DNA of 64,000 nucleotides from Euglena gracilis (Eukaryota; Euglenida; Euglenophyceae; Euglenales): contig CP154954.1 of assembly GCA_039621445.1 (NCBI GenBank), forward strand, positions 46,169,847-46,233,846, in the 5' to 3' direction. Under the pieces are notes generated by a model that worked only from the letters and a program-made list of their open reading frames with translations, had not been told where the DNA came from and searched no databases. This document shows, piece after piece, positions 1 to 9,500 of this stretch (its first letter is position 1; each line of letters starts with the position of its first letter). A program made the translations under genes and the position numbers.

Positions 1-38
1 AAAATGCGCAAAAATGCGAAACGCATCCCCCCCCCTGC
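1..38. repeat. Edge of an ATGCG-type G/C-tract element
   Basis: The first bases are ATGCG-A-rich words followed by a C tract (CGCATCCCCCCCCC). This is the same word-plus-C-tract design as the right end of the element at 4598-5331. The window probably starts inside another copy of that family, or a relative, cut by the window edge. Confidence 0.4.
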
Positions 39-40
39 TG

Positions 41-132
41 AACCCTAACCCAACCCTAACCCGAAACCCTGACCCTATACCAAACCCTAATCCGAACCCT
101 GACCCAAACCCTAACCCTGACCCTGACCCAGT
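41..132. repeat. Degenerate telomere-like repeats
   Basis: About 90 bases of CCCTAA, CCCTGA and CCCAAA variants. The pattern is that of a decayed interstitial TTAGGG-type array. It is too degenerate and too short to be a live chromosome end, and unique sequence follows on the right. Confidence 0.6.
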
Positions 133-315
133 TTGTAGGTATGTGCAAAGACAATGTTTTTCCCAAAAGTGGCCCAAAATGGGCATTTTCCCCCCAAGTT
201 TTTGCATATTCACCCCCGATTGGGGGGTTTTGGAGTGGGTTTTGACTGGTTTTGGGGTGATTCGGGATTTCAAAAGGGGGGGGGGTAGTGCGGATAATTG
301 CGTTTCCTACCGACC

Positions 316-350
316 AGGTCGGCCCGACCCACACAGGTCGGGCCGACCCG
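316..350. repeat. GGTCGGGCCGACC inverted pair
   Basis: GGTCGGCCCGACC and GGTCGGGCCGACC are separated by six bases. Each half is itself nearly palindromic, so the site can form one or two GC-rich hairpins. No gene is evident around it (133-534). Confidence 0.6.
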
Positions 351-527
351 CAATTTGGTCACCCGCGATTTTCCGACCGGGGCCGGCAAAAAGGCTCCTG
401 GCTGGATTTGAGCTGACTGGCTGGACCCCCCTTAGTTGCACTTAGGCTTCTTGTCTGTTTATGGCCGGCGCTGACTTCGCTTCTGGCCCAGTTTGCTGCG
501 TGGTGAGTGGCCAGGGACCCCTGGACC

Positions 528-615
528 CCCCCGGGGGGGGGGGGGGCGGGGTCCGGGGCTGGGCTGGGCTGGGGGCTGGGCTGGGCTGGGGGCTGGGCTG
601 GGCTGGGCTGGGTCG
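528..615. repeat. G tract plus GGGCTGGGCTGG minisatellite
   Basis: A C/G homopolymer stretch passes into about seven copies of a 5-10-base GGGCT/GGGCTGG unit. The CTGGCTGG words recur at 393-425 and at 61590-62030, so this is one member of a dispersed repeat theme. Reading frames through it are low-complexity Pro/Gly/Trp strings and are not genes. Confidence 0.7.
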
Positions 616-844
616 GTGAAAAACAGAATTTTCCAAAAAAAAATTGCCATTTTCGACATTTTGGTGGATGGAGCTAGATTAAGGCTGGGGGGCTGTGATG
701 GAGGAAGCTGTGTGAGTGGAAAAAATGCACCAGAAGCCTGGGTTGGCATTTTTCAGCCAAAATTTGGTGCTGAAGACCCAAAAACCACCCAAAGATGCCA
801 TTTTTGGCCATTTTGACCCCTTTTCGAACCTTATTTCGGTGGAC

Positions 845-1185
845 CCCGGGGGGGGGGGCACTTTCCACTCTGAAAAAAACCAGTCAGTCACTTTTTCCAA
901 AAAACCAGTCAGTCACTTCACCCCCCCCTGGGGGGATCGGCCACTCTTGAATGCGCTTATGTTGGCAAAGCACTATCGCCAAAAATCTCAAAAAATTCCC
1001 AAAAATCCACCCCACCCCGGGTGGGGGGGGGGGGCTCTTGGCCAGAAAACCAGTCAACCATCTGAAAAAAACCAGTCAGTCACGGGGGGGGGGGGTCTGG
1101 GCCAAAAACCAGTCAGTCACTCCGAAAAAAGCAGTCACCCACCCCCTGTGGGGGGGGGGTGGCCAGTGCTTAAGCAATTGTCTGC
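845..1185. repeat. CCAGTCAGTCAC minisatellite with G/C tracts
   Basis: The word AACCAGTCAGTCAC recurs at about 877, 901, 1068 and 1105, with partial copies at 1047 and 1128. C or G homopolymers lie between the copies. The layout (family word, A run, G/C tract) is that of the other tract elements in the window. No convincing terminal inverted repeat was found. Confidence 0.6.
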
Positions 1186-1656
1186 TCCTGCACCACTGGA
1201 CCAGAGGGCCAGGCTTCTTTTTAAGGCCCCCGGGGGGGGTCCCCCCCACCCACCCAGGGTGGCGCGCGGACCCCCCCCCAAAGTCGGGCCCATTAAAGGC
1301 AATTTTCAAAAATTTTCGGCACAAAGCGCCGAAAAGGTATACCCGGCGCGGGACCCACCCCCCCGGGGGGGGGTTGCTGACTTAAAAAGGAGCCCGCAGA
1401 GGGCCAACCGCAGGATTTTTTGCCCATTTGCCCCCTTTTTTAAAAAATACATTTCTGAAAACAAGCAAATCCCTCACCTTCCTCCCACACAACAAAAATC
1501 ACCGATTGGGAGGGGTACAAAGCTGCTGGATGGCTTCCGCCCCCAGGTGGATGGGGTCCACTTCGGCTTCACTGACACCCTGTCCTGAAACCCTCCTCTG
1601 GGGGCCAAACTGCCCTCTTTCCTCACCATCCTGAACAAAAAAAAAGCAATCCTCAC

Positions 1657-1810
1657 CTGTTGGGAGCTCATAGATCTGGGTCTTGGGACTTGTCCAAGTG
1701 ATGGCGTAATATTCTTCGGTTTTTGCTGCTGACAGCAAAGTACCAGTGCTCCCCTTGTACCTTGCAAACACTTCTGGGAACTTCGACTTGGGAACCTCAC
1801 CCAAAGCGTC
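1657..1810 (-). CDS. psaD: Photosystem I subunit PsaD, single exon (partial)
   Basis: The exon encodes about 51 residues that match the conserved N-terminal part of PsaD, the stromal ferredoxin-docking subunit of photosystem I. The diagnostic run is [18 protein letters not shown], preceded by a GSTG-LL segment. A splice acceptor (TGCAG at 1815-1811) and a donor (GGTGAGG, GT at 1656) bound it. The frame is also open upstream to an ATG at 1828, so that could be a start instead. The rest of PsaD (the REG-N-L-ARKEQ and YLHPKDG regions) was not found in the remaining 1.6 kb towards the window edge. That stretch holds tract repeats, so the gene is either cut by a long repeat-filled intron or is a fragment. 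The mature sequence resembles the cyanobacterial form. Family identification is firm; gene integrity is not. Confidence 0.8.
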
Positions 1811-2254
1811 CTGCATTGCAGCAACCATCAAAACAGAATGTTGTGAAATCCAAACACACCCGCAAGTCCCAGAAAACTGGCAGCTGGGTGCTCAATGCTT
1901 CAGCCTGAGGTGGAACGAAAACAAATTTTTCAGCCAACAGGGTGACATTGGGAAACAGTGAAAAAAAATGCAGTTCTCAGCAATGAAAAGTACCCCCTTT
2001 TGACACTCCCTCACAAAACACCCATGGGACCCGGTTTCTCCTCAAGACCATTTGGCTTTCCACCAGAAAAAAGTCACTGAGTGGACCACCCGGGGGTTCC
2101 CCTGGCTGGAACGAACACTTCCTTCAGCGCTGTGAAAAAATGCACCAGCAGACTCCGACTTAAGTGCACGGGGCGCGCGCATTATTGGACCACTGAGTAA
2201 TGCCGTTGAGGGCGTGACACTGATTTGGGCACTAACCAGGGGTTTTTTTTAGTC

Positions 2255-2380
2255 GTGGACCCCCGGAATTTTCTGGTGTCCACAGGTGAACCACAAAATT
2301 TTTTTTGGTGTCCACAGGTGAACCACAAAAATTTTTGTGGTGTCCACAAAAAATTTTGTGGTCCACAAAAATTGATTGAG
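2255..2380. repeat. GGTGTCCACAGGTGAACCAC repeats
   Basis: Two full copies and one partial copy of a near-palindromic 20-base unit (GGTG-TCCAC/GTGAA-CCAC) are joined by AAAATTTT spacers. The same unit recurs in both arms of the foldback at 3895-4445, so this is probably a decayed relative of that element. Confidence 0.65.
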
Positions 2381-2477
2381 GATCGAAAAAAAGTAAAAAT
2401 TACACCTAAAGGCGGATTGATCTTTAGACACCTCAGCCACATTGGGCTCCGAGCAGAAAATTGGCCATGGAACTTTT

Positions 2478-2575
2478 GGTGGTCGCTAGCGACCATGGTC
2501 GCTAGCGACCGAATTCTGGCGACCGGTCGCTAGCGACCATTGGTGGTCGGAGCGACCGGTCGCTAGCGACCACCA
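2478..2575. repeat. TCGCTAGCGACC palindromic cluster
   Basis: TCGCTAGCGA is a perfect 10-base palindrome. It occurs four times within 100 bases, with GGTGGTCG and GACCACC between copies. Flanking sequence (ATTGG-ATGGA-CTTTTGGTGGTCG before, TTTTTAAGCCC-C tract after) matches the left arm of the foldback at 5373-6225. This is therefore a partial copy of the same family. Confidence 0.7.
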
Positions 2576-3192
2576 ATAATTCGACCACCCCCCCCCCTCA
2601 GAAGATTTTTAAGCCCACCCCCCTGCGAAGGAAAAATTTCCCTCAGAGAAAAACATGAAATTTTATATCAAAATTTCCTTTTTCTGCTTTTAGGATCTTG
2701 CACGAAATCAGACAATGTTTACGTTACTTTGTCAAGAGGGCGGTACGGGGGTCCGGGGGGGGGGGGGTGGGCGACAGCGGGGGGGGGGTGGCATTACCCT
2801 CACCCCCCCCTCAGAGTGGCATGGCATTTTTTGTCAAATTTGCTTTACCCCCCCCTCAAAGTGGCCACTTTCGTTTGGTGCCAAAGCCCAAAAAAATTTT
2901 GGGGCCCTATGGGTCGGTTACCCCACGGAAGGGATTTTGTTATTGGAGGGTACGGGAATAGCTCACTGTCATAGCACTTTTTAAATAAAGACCTTCCTAA
3001 GAAAGTGGTCAAATTGACGTTTTGGACCTTTTTCAAAATCCCTTTTGGCAAATGTGCCAAAATTGACCATTTTTTGGCGAACATCCAAAAAAGGTGCCAA
3101 AATGACCCCTTTTGGGGTGCTCGATCGAGGGCGGTAATGGATAGCTCGGTGGGGGGACTAGGTCCCCCCCCCCGAGCTGTTCCCCCCCCCCC

Positions 3193-3520
3193 CCCGCAAG
3201 GCGCCTTAGGACGGTTTTGTTCACGGTGCGCGTGGCATAACATGCGCGCATGGCCCTGGGTCGGTTACCCCCCGGAAGGGATTTTGTTATTGGAGGGCGG
3301 GGGGGGTGCGGGGGGGGGGGGGGCGGCAGCCCCCCCCTGCTAGACGACCAAGGGCGCCGAAGTTTTTGTTTACCAAGGGCGCTTTTGTTTACGGTGCGCG
3401 TGGCATTACATGCGCGCATGGCCCTGGGTCGGTTACCCCCCGGAAGGGATTTTGTTATTGGAGGGCGGGGGGGGGGGGGCGGGGGGGGGGTGGGGGGGGG
3501 GGGGCGGCAGCCCCCCCCCG
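3193..3520. repeat. Two direct copies of a GTGCGCGTGGCAT...GGGATTTTGTTATTGG unit
   Basis: Units at about 3222-3340 and 3391-3515 share CGGTGCGCGTGGCAT, ACATGCGCGCATGGCCCTGG and GGAAGGGATTTTGTTATTGG, followed by long G tracts and CGGCAGCCCCCC. A shorter relative lies at 2885-2955. The GGGATTTTGTTATT core is the complement of the AATAACAAAATCCC core seen in several other elements here. The overlapping Gly/Pro reading frames are artefacts of the tracts. Nothing gene-like was seen in 3600-3890. Confidence 0.7.
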
Positions 3521-3894
3521 GCCTACGGCAGCAGAAACAAACAAACAAACGCTTATTTTTGTCGGTTCCTCCTGTTCATGTATTTTTTGATTGGTTTTGT
3601 TGATTTTACTAGGATTCGAAAAATAAGTTGGCCTTTTTAGGTCTGTTTTCGACTGTATAGGTCTCCTTTACTGTGAGCCAAACGTCCACCAGAATTGGCC
3701 AAAATCAGAACCTCTTCAAAAAAAATCGAAAATATGACCCTTTTTGGAAGTAGTTTTCCGCTTCCTCTTCTGTTTTTAGAGCACCAGAATTTTTGGCCAA
3801 CTTACGCCGCCTGAGTCAAATATGTTCAAAGAAGATTGCTTCATTGCTGTTGATGAGAAAGAAAATGATGCAAATGTCAGCAGGCGGTGGGAAA

Positions 3895-4445
3895 TTTTTT
3901 GGTGTCCACATGTGAACCACACATATTACTTTGGTGTATATTTTTGTGGTCCACAGGTGAACCACAAAAATGTTTTTGGTGTCCACAAGTGAACCACAAA
4001 AAATTTTTGGTACTTGTCTGTTATCGCACGACATACCCCCCCCCTTTCGGTTATCGCACGACACCTTTTTTTTTGGTCTTATGGGGTTATTTAAAGGAGT
4101 AGGGTTAGGTGCGCACATGCCATGTTGCGCTACATGGCCAACCCTGACCCTGACCCTAACCCTAAGCCTAAGCCTAAGCCTAAGGCCTAAGCCTGAGGCC
4201 TAAGCCTAAGGCCTAAGCCTAAGCCTAAGCCCAAGCCTAACCCTAACCCCGTGGCCATGTAGCGCAAACATGCATGTGCGCACCTAACCCTATTCCTTTA
4301 ATTAACCCTAAATAACCCGAAAAAAGGGTGTCGTGCGATAACCGGAAGGGGGGGGGTATGTCGTGCGATAACAGACAAGTACCAAATTTTTTGGTGTCCA
4401 CAGGTGAACCACAAAAAATTTTGTGGTGTCCACAGTGAACCACAA
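3895..4445. mobile_element. Foldback element with telomere-like core
   Basis: The left arm (about 3975-4139) and right arm (4252-4400) are inverted copies. Each contains TTATCGCACGACA twice, a C/G tract, TACTTGTCTGTTATCGC, AGGGTTAGGTGCGCACATG and GCTACATGGCC, in mirrored order. The loop (4140-4251) is a degenerate CCCTAA/CCTAAG array. The outer part of both arms carries the GGTGTCCACAGGTGAACCAC unit. No protein is encoded. The class is unknown; it looks like a non-autonomous foldback element. Confidence 0.75.
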
Positions 4446-4597
4446 AATGACAACCTTGGTGTACCACACTAAATGAATGTCTGGTTTGGCGGACATGGCA
4501 TAAATAGCAAACGGGTGGCCGGTCTGTGCCACGTCAGGCGGACGTTTTTGTGGCAAATGGGGGGGGGGGCAGAGACGCGCCCCCAGAAATACGGAAG

Positions 4598-5331
4598 GCA
4601 GGGGGGGGGAAATTATGCGGTCTGGCAGGCGGGGAAAAAATGCGGAAATTATGCGGAAAAATGCGGAAAAATGCGGAAATTATGCGGAAATTATGCGGAA
4701 CAAAAATGCGGAAAAATATGCGGAAAAATGCGGAAAATGCGGAAAAACATGCCGAAATTCTGTGGAGTCCCAGGTCACATGGAGAGGATAGATATATTCT
4801 ACCTCACAATATGCAGGGTCCCGATGCTATTTGATTCCCATCGGATGCCCAAGCTTGCCAGAAGTCACCAAAATGCAATGGACAAAGCACAATTATGTAT
4901 TCAGAGAGATGAAAAGACGAGCACTTGTGCTCCAACATATTGGGGTGCCTTGTCGACCTGAAACGTAAAAATTCACAATGCGGATTATGCAACTGTAAAT
5001 TATGCGACCTGCTTATTATGCGGAAAAAAATGCAAAAAAATGAAATGCGGATTATGCGAAAAATGCGCAGTGCGGAAAAATATGGGAAATAAAAAAAAAA
5101 AAAAAAATGCGGCGCGGAGAAAAAGAAAAAATGCGAAAAAATGCGGAAAAATGCAAAAAAAATGCGGTCAAATGCGAAAATGCGGAAAAATGCGGAAAAT
5201 TTACAAAAAAATGCGGAAAATATGCGGAAAATATGCGGAAAAATGCGGAAAAATGCGGAATAATGCGGAATAATGCGGAAATGCGGAATAATGCGGAATA
5301 ATGCGGACCGCATAATTTCCCCCCCCCTGCG
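4598..5331. mobile_element. ATGCGGAAA minisatellite element with G-tract inverted ends
   Basis: The left end is AGGGGGGGGGAAATTATGCGG and the right end is its inverse, CCGCATAATTTCC plus C tract and T. Inside lie two arrays of ATGCGGAAAA units (4612-4755 and 5010-5310) around a unique core (4756-5000). The sequence CGGAAGGC stands just outside both ends (4593-4600 and 5330-5337), one base off on the right, as an 8-base target duplication would. Lys/Cys-rich and Phe/Ser-rich frames over the arrays are low complexity and not called. Confidence 0.75.
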
Positions 5332-5372
5332 GAAGGCCTGGTGAGGTGGGGGGGGGGGTCGGCCCCGAGCGA

Positions 5373-6225
5373 AAAATTGGTGATGGACTTTTTGGTGGTC
5401 ACCAGCGACCATGGTCGCTAACGACCATTTTCTAGCGACTAGTCGCTAGCGACCATTGGTGGTAAGGCTGGTTGCTGGCGACCACCAATTTTAAGTCCAC
5501 CCCCCTCTAAAAAGTTTTTAAGCCCCCCCTCCAAAAAAATTCATTCAAATATGAAGAAAAATGACTCAAAAGCCACCCAAATGCCTTCAGAAACACATTC
5601 GGGGTTCCATTTGCAAAAAAAGGTAATATCTTCTTTTTGCACCAGTTCTGTGAACCTTGTCTTTGTCCAGGAGTCAAGGAGCACGATTCGGCCATCCTTG
5701 CCTTGCGCACCCCAGGGGATTTTGCCCCCCCCCCCCCCTGGAGGAGGCCGTAGGCCGACTAAGTTCGCACATTGGGGTTCATTAGGGAGCGATTTGGCCC
5801 TCCTTGCCTTGCACACACAAAGGGATTTTGTTATTCTGGGCGGGGGTCCGGGAGGGGGGGGCCCGCCCAAAATAACAAAATCCCCTTGTGTGTGCAAGGC
5901 AAGGATGGCCAAATCGCGCTCCCCAATGAACCTCGATATGCGAACTTAGTTGACGGCCCCAGGGGGGTTGCCGCCCGGGTCCCGCCCAAATGGGAAGATA
6001 TTACCCAAAATTTTTGCAAATAAACCCCCGAATGAGGGTTTCTGAAGGCATTTGGGTGGATTTCGAGTCATTTTTATTCATATTTGAATGAAATTTTTCT
6101 GGAGGGGGGCTTTTTAAACTTTTTTACAGGGGGGGGGGGTGGATTTAAATTTGGTGGTCGGAGCAACTAGTCGCTCTGACCACCAACAGTCGCCAGCGAC
6201 CACCAAAAAATCCATCACCAATTTC
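5373..6225. mobile_element. Large foldback element (about 850 bp)
   Basis: The whole region is one imperfect palindrome. Mirrored landmarks are AAATTGGTGATGGA...CTTTTTGGTGGTC (5375-5400 against 6199-6224), TTTTTAAGCCCCCC (5513 against 6107), TTCATTCAAATATGAA, GCCACCCAAATGCCTTCAG, and an inner pair of ACAAAGGGATTTTGTTATT against AATAACAAAATCCCCTTGT around a centre near 5855. TCGCTAGCGACC words occur in the left arm. Reading frames inside are mirror images of each other and unlikely to be proteins. Confidence 0.8.
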
Positions 6226-7102
6226 CCATGAGCCGGGGGGGGTTAGACCCAACCAGGCTACCAACAGGAACTGGGGGGAGGCCCCACCCACCCTTCCAAA
6301 CAACAAACAAGGGAATCCCTGACCCCCACCTTGTGGCAGGAAATATTTTTTGAGAAGACGGAGGCCAGGCCAAAATCTTTGGAAAAAAACTTGTCCCCCT
6401 GGCCAAATTTTGTCAGACTTTGGTTTACACCCCTCAAAAGAGGCCACTTTTGGTTTACCAGAAGTACGCCCCCAATGCCCCCCCCCCCCCGAGTGCCTGG
6501 AGGCCACCGGCACTTCGAAGGGTGAGGGTGTTTGTGGGCTATTGGATTAAGTTTGAGGGTGGGGTATTTGCTTTTCTTCATGTGGAAAGCACCAAACCAT
6601 CAAAAGCATCAAGCCAAAGGTTGGGGAAAATTTTTTTTCGCACTTCCCAGTGGAAAAGTTTGTTTTTTTGCAATTTTTGGGGTTTTTCCTTGGGTAAGCC
6701 GATTCTTTGGCTTTTTTCCAAAGTTTGTCAGGACTGCCAAAAAAAAAAACGGTGTATGGAAGTCCTGAGCCTGAACTTTCCAAACCCACACCGAAATATG
6801 GCGAATATGTCTGAGAGATTGGTGAAGGATGTGGGAATTGCTTTTCATTTAAAAAAAACAAAAAAAACTCGTTTGGAGTTTGAAGGGCATGTCATCCGGT
6901 TTGTGCAAAAAAGGAAGTGCACCGAAAGTTTTATTTTTTTTAAAAAAATTGGAACTTGTCGTCATGCTGGAAGATTTCCAGACTTGGGATGTCCCAAACT
7001 CAAGGATAATTGGTGGCTCAAATTTTTGGCCTTTTCTTTCTGTTGCACGTTGTTCAAAAAAAAATGCCAGAGGAGGTTTCCAACAGCCACCTTTCAAGCC
7101 TT
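6226..7102. other. No gene supported
   Basis: AT-rich sequence with many T and A runs and some frames open on both strands, including a 246-codon plus-strand frame at 6420-7160. Composition (Phe/Lys/Cys-rich) and overlap with the spliced gene on the other strand argue against coding. More 3' exons of the 7.1-7.8 kb gene could lie here, but none was convincing. Confidence 0.4.
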
Positions 7103-7806
7103 TCAGAAAATTTCGGCATTTCCCTCCTGTGTCTTGGGAACAGAGAGCCTGGTTGAGTAGTTTGGCGAGGAATGTTTCTTTTATAATAAATTCAACAAAC
7201 AAAACAGAAACACCTTCTGCCGGGCCTTCTCATTTTTGAGGGCATCCTCCAGCTTTGGTGCTGTCCAAGGAGCTGATGAAAGTTGAAAAAGAACACAAAA
7301 AAGGAGGAATGTGAAACAACCTTTTCCCACTTCAGCAGCTTCAGCAAGCATTGAATAGGTCTGCGAAGAAAAAAAAAATGTGTCCGGAACCCTGTAGAAT
7401 CACTTGACACGTACCTCTTCTGAACGTGGTTTCCGCAACAAAGCCAGGACCAAGCTGGCTGCGCTGAATGCCAGACCGGCTGCTGCTGCTGTCACCCAAA
7501 GATTGTTGGCAGAAGCCAGGGTTTCCACCTGTAAGTAAATAAATGGTATTTAAATTTAAAAGGTACAAACACCTCCTGGTTGGGAGTGGCTTCCACAACC
7601 GTGGTGCGTCCAGTTTGGACTCCACGGACGTACGACCCTGTGAAGACCACGGGTCGGACGGCAGAGATTGTCGTGGATGCACGAACGGCGGAGGGGGCGG
7701 CATAATTGGACGCCACCGACGGGCTCAGAGCCAAGCCAAATAACGCGCCAGCTGCTAAGGCAGTGGTGGCAGCCAAAACAACGAAGCTTTTATCACCAAT
7801 GGACAT
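7103..7806 (-). CDS. Spliced gene for a small two-helix membrane protein
   Basis: Five exons on the minus strand join in phase: 7806-7573, 7528-7415, 7360-7321, 7272-7214 and 7126-7103. The introns are 44, 54, 48 and 87 bases, all GT-AG. The product is about 156 residues. A hydrophobic helix lies near residues 8-29 (VVLAATTALAAG). A Thr/Val-rich stretch follows, then a second helix near 88-112 (WVTAAAAGLAFSAASLVLAL) and a charged tail ending in EGNAEIF. I do not recognise the family; a plastid or other organellar membrane protein is possible. A pyrimidine tract with GCAG just before the ATG suggests an upstream exon. The last acceptor is the least certain: an alternative at ACCAG near 7160 would change the tail. 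The clean phase of the splices makes a real gene likely. Confidence 0.6.
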
Positions 7807-7879
7807 TGCTGTCTGCAAAAAAACAACAACGAAAAAGTCGGGTGTGGAATTTGTACGTCGAAATTCCTAATTGGCCGCC

Positions 7880-9500
7880 ACACACACACGAAAGTGAGGC
7901 ATCGGTCCTCCGAAGTCATCTTACAAGCCTTTGAGGACGTGGTGGGAGTCGCACTGAACACGACACAGAGACTGCAAGCAGCACTACCACTCCCCAAAGG
8001 AGGGGGGTGTGGGCTTCGCGTCCCCTCACACAACCAAGCAGCGGCCCGCACAGCAGCACTTCGTGCTTTCTACACTGAAGGGCATCGGAAAATTGGTCTG
8101 CCCCAGTATGCAGGAAGTCCCGTGGCAGATATCATTGAGCCACCACTGAGAGAACTGTGTGCTGCCCTACCCAAACATCCGACAGCCCCGAGACTGCTAG
8201 GAAACCTGGCAACCACCCAGACCGCAGGAAAAGATGAGCAGTCCCAAAAGTGGTGGTCCGAAGAAATAGGCAAAACCACAATGGACAACCTGATTAACCA
8301 ATGCAAGCCACGGGACCAAGCCCGCCTTTTGGAACAGCCCTTAGGAACTGGTCATGGCTGGATGGCCTCTGCCCCCTCACCGGCTCTACACACAGTCTTC
8401 TCAAGTGCTGAGTATTGTCTTGGGCTCAAATGGTGGCTTGGGTTGCCCATCCTTGACGATGAAACGCAGAAATGCCAAGGCTGCTCAGCACCGCTGGACA
8501 GGGAAGGGGACCACCTCATCTGCTGCCCTCGAAACAACTTCACCGCCACACACACGGCCGTTCAGGATGCAATTTTTACTCTTTTGTCCTCCACAGGCCA
8601 AGGTGTCCAAAAAGAAGTCACGATCCCAAATGCTCCGGATGCCAACCTGCGCCCCGCTGATCTCCTACTATCGTGTTGGCAGGATGGCAAACCCACAGCC
8701 CTGGACATCACAATCTGCCATGGTTGGCAAGTCCAAGAACAAAACACCTCACGGGAACGATGGAGGTCCTTTTTACGGCGCAAAGAAACTGCCAAGCACT
8801 CCAAATATGACGTCACCTTTCAAAACGTCGGTTGGTCTTTCACAACCTTGGCAATGGGCATGAGGGGAGGCCTGGGCCCAGAGGCCGCCCGCCCGCTTGG
8901 CCACATCATAAAAAGAGCCACTGCATGGCAAGAAGGTGAAATCAAGGACCTGAGACAGTCGGAATGCTATCAAGCCATCGCAATCGCACTGACTCGCCAA
9001 ATCTGGCAACTACTCAGCGTAAAGCACGCTGTTCGTTAAACAGGATACACAGAAGCCGCCAAAAGCTCCACAAAAAGGAGGCAACCATGAAAAACCCCAA
9101 GCACCCAAGCACCCCAAACACAAAATACTGATCACAAGGAAGAGGCTCCTACAGCACCAAAAGTCAAAAAAGACAAATCACACCAACAACCGAGGCAATA
9201 CGACACAAACACGCCCCGCCAGGCATGCACCCACCAACCCCCCCCCCCCCCGCACTATATATTCAAAGTGGGCTTTGCCCATTTCCGGCTAACCACTAAT
9301 CACCAACAGGTACCGTACGTTGTAGTGTACACTACCAGCAGTATACACACCCGCGACCTGTGGCGGCACAGGAAGTCACAAGGGGATTCCTCTTGTGGCG
9401 AGGGCCAAAAGAAACGCTACCCTGGTCCCCGGGCACGGTCTAGGTGAAGCTGTGCTACCCGCCGTGATTGTTGAACTGGAAGCGCTTTAAAAAAAAAAAG
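7880..9500 (+). mobile_element. 5'-truncated R2/NeSL-like non-LTR element
   Basis: The coding end (7894-9039) is followed by about 440 bases of 3' untranslated sequence. It finishes in GCGCTTT and an A run (9487-9500), as expected for target-primed insertion. The 5' boundary is estimated from where the coding frame begins near 7880. No clear target-site duplication was found. The insertion sits just upstream of, or in the first intron of, the minus-strand gene at 7103-7806. Confidence 0.65.
7894..9039 (+). CDS. Non-LTR retrotransposon ORF2 C-terminus (CCHC and restriction-like endonuclease)
   Basis: An open frame of 381 codons. Around residue 192 lies C-x2-C-x8-H-x3-C (CQGCSAPLDREGDHLICC). 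It is followed after about 60 residues by RPADLLL and LDITI, the spacing of the PD-(D/E)xK-like endonuclease of R2/NeSL-type elements. That enzyme nicks the target DNA to prime reverse transcription. No reverse transcriptase precedes it, so this is the 3' part of a 5'-truncated copy. The coding frame itself is intact to the stop. The ATG at 7894 is only the first in the surviving piece. It lies head to head with the membrane-protein gene, about 90 bases from that gene's ATG. Confidence 0.75.
   Translation: MRHRSSEVILQAFEDVVGVALNTTQRLQAALPLPKGGGCGLRVPSHNQAAARTAALRAFYTEGHRKIGLPQYAGSPVADIIEPPLRELCAALPKHPTAPRLLGNLATTQTAGKDEQSQKWWSEEIGKTTMDNLINQCKPRDQARLLEQPLGTGHGWMASAPSPALHTVFSSAEYCLGLKWWLGLPILDDETQKCQGCSAPLDREGDHLICCPRNNFTATHTAVQDAIFTLLSSTGQGVQKEVTIPNAPDANLRPADLLLSCWQDGKPTALDITICHGWQVQEQNTSRERWRSFLRRKETAKHSKYDVTFQNVGWSFTTLAMGMRGGLGPEAARPLGHIIKRATAWQEGEIKDLRQSECYQAIAIALTRQIWQLLSVKHAVR

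Noticed and set aside
41-132. Possible chromosome end
   Set aside because: Telomere-like words are degenerate and followed by unique sequence and more repeats; similar words occur at 4140-4251 and 49486, so they are interstitial.
4804-5412. 202-codon Phe/Ser/Ile-rich minus-strand frame
   Set aside because: Produced by the ATGCGGAAA array and its element end; no stop codons occur in the unit.
6420-7160. 246-codon plus-strand frame
   Set aside because: Phe/Lys/Cys-rich from T and A runs, no domain, and it overlaps the 3' end of the spliced minus-strand gene.
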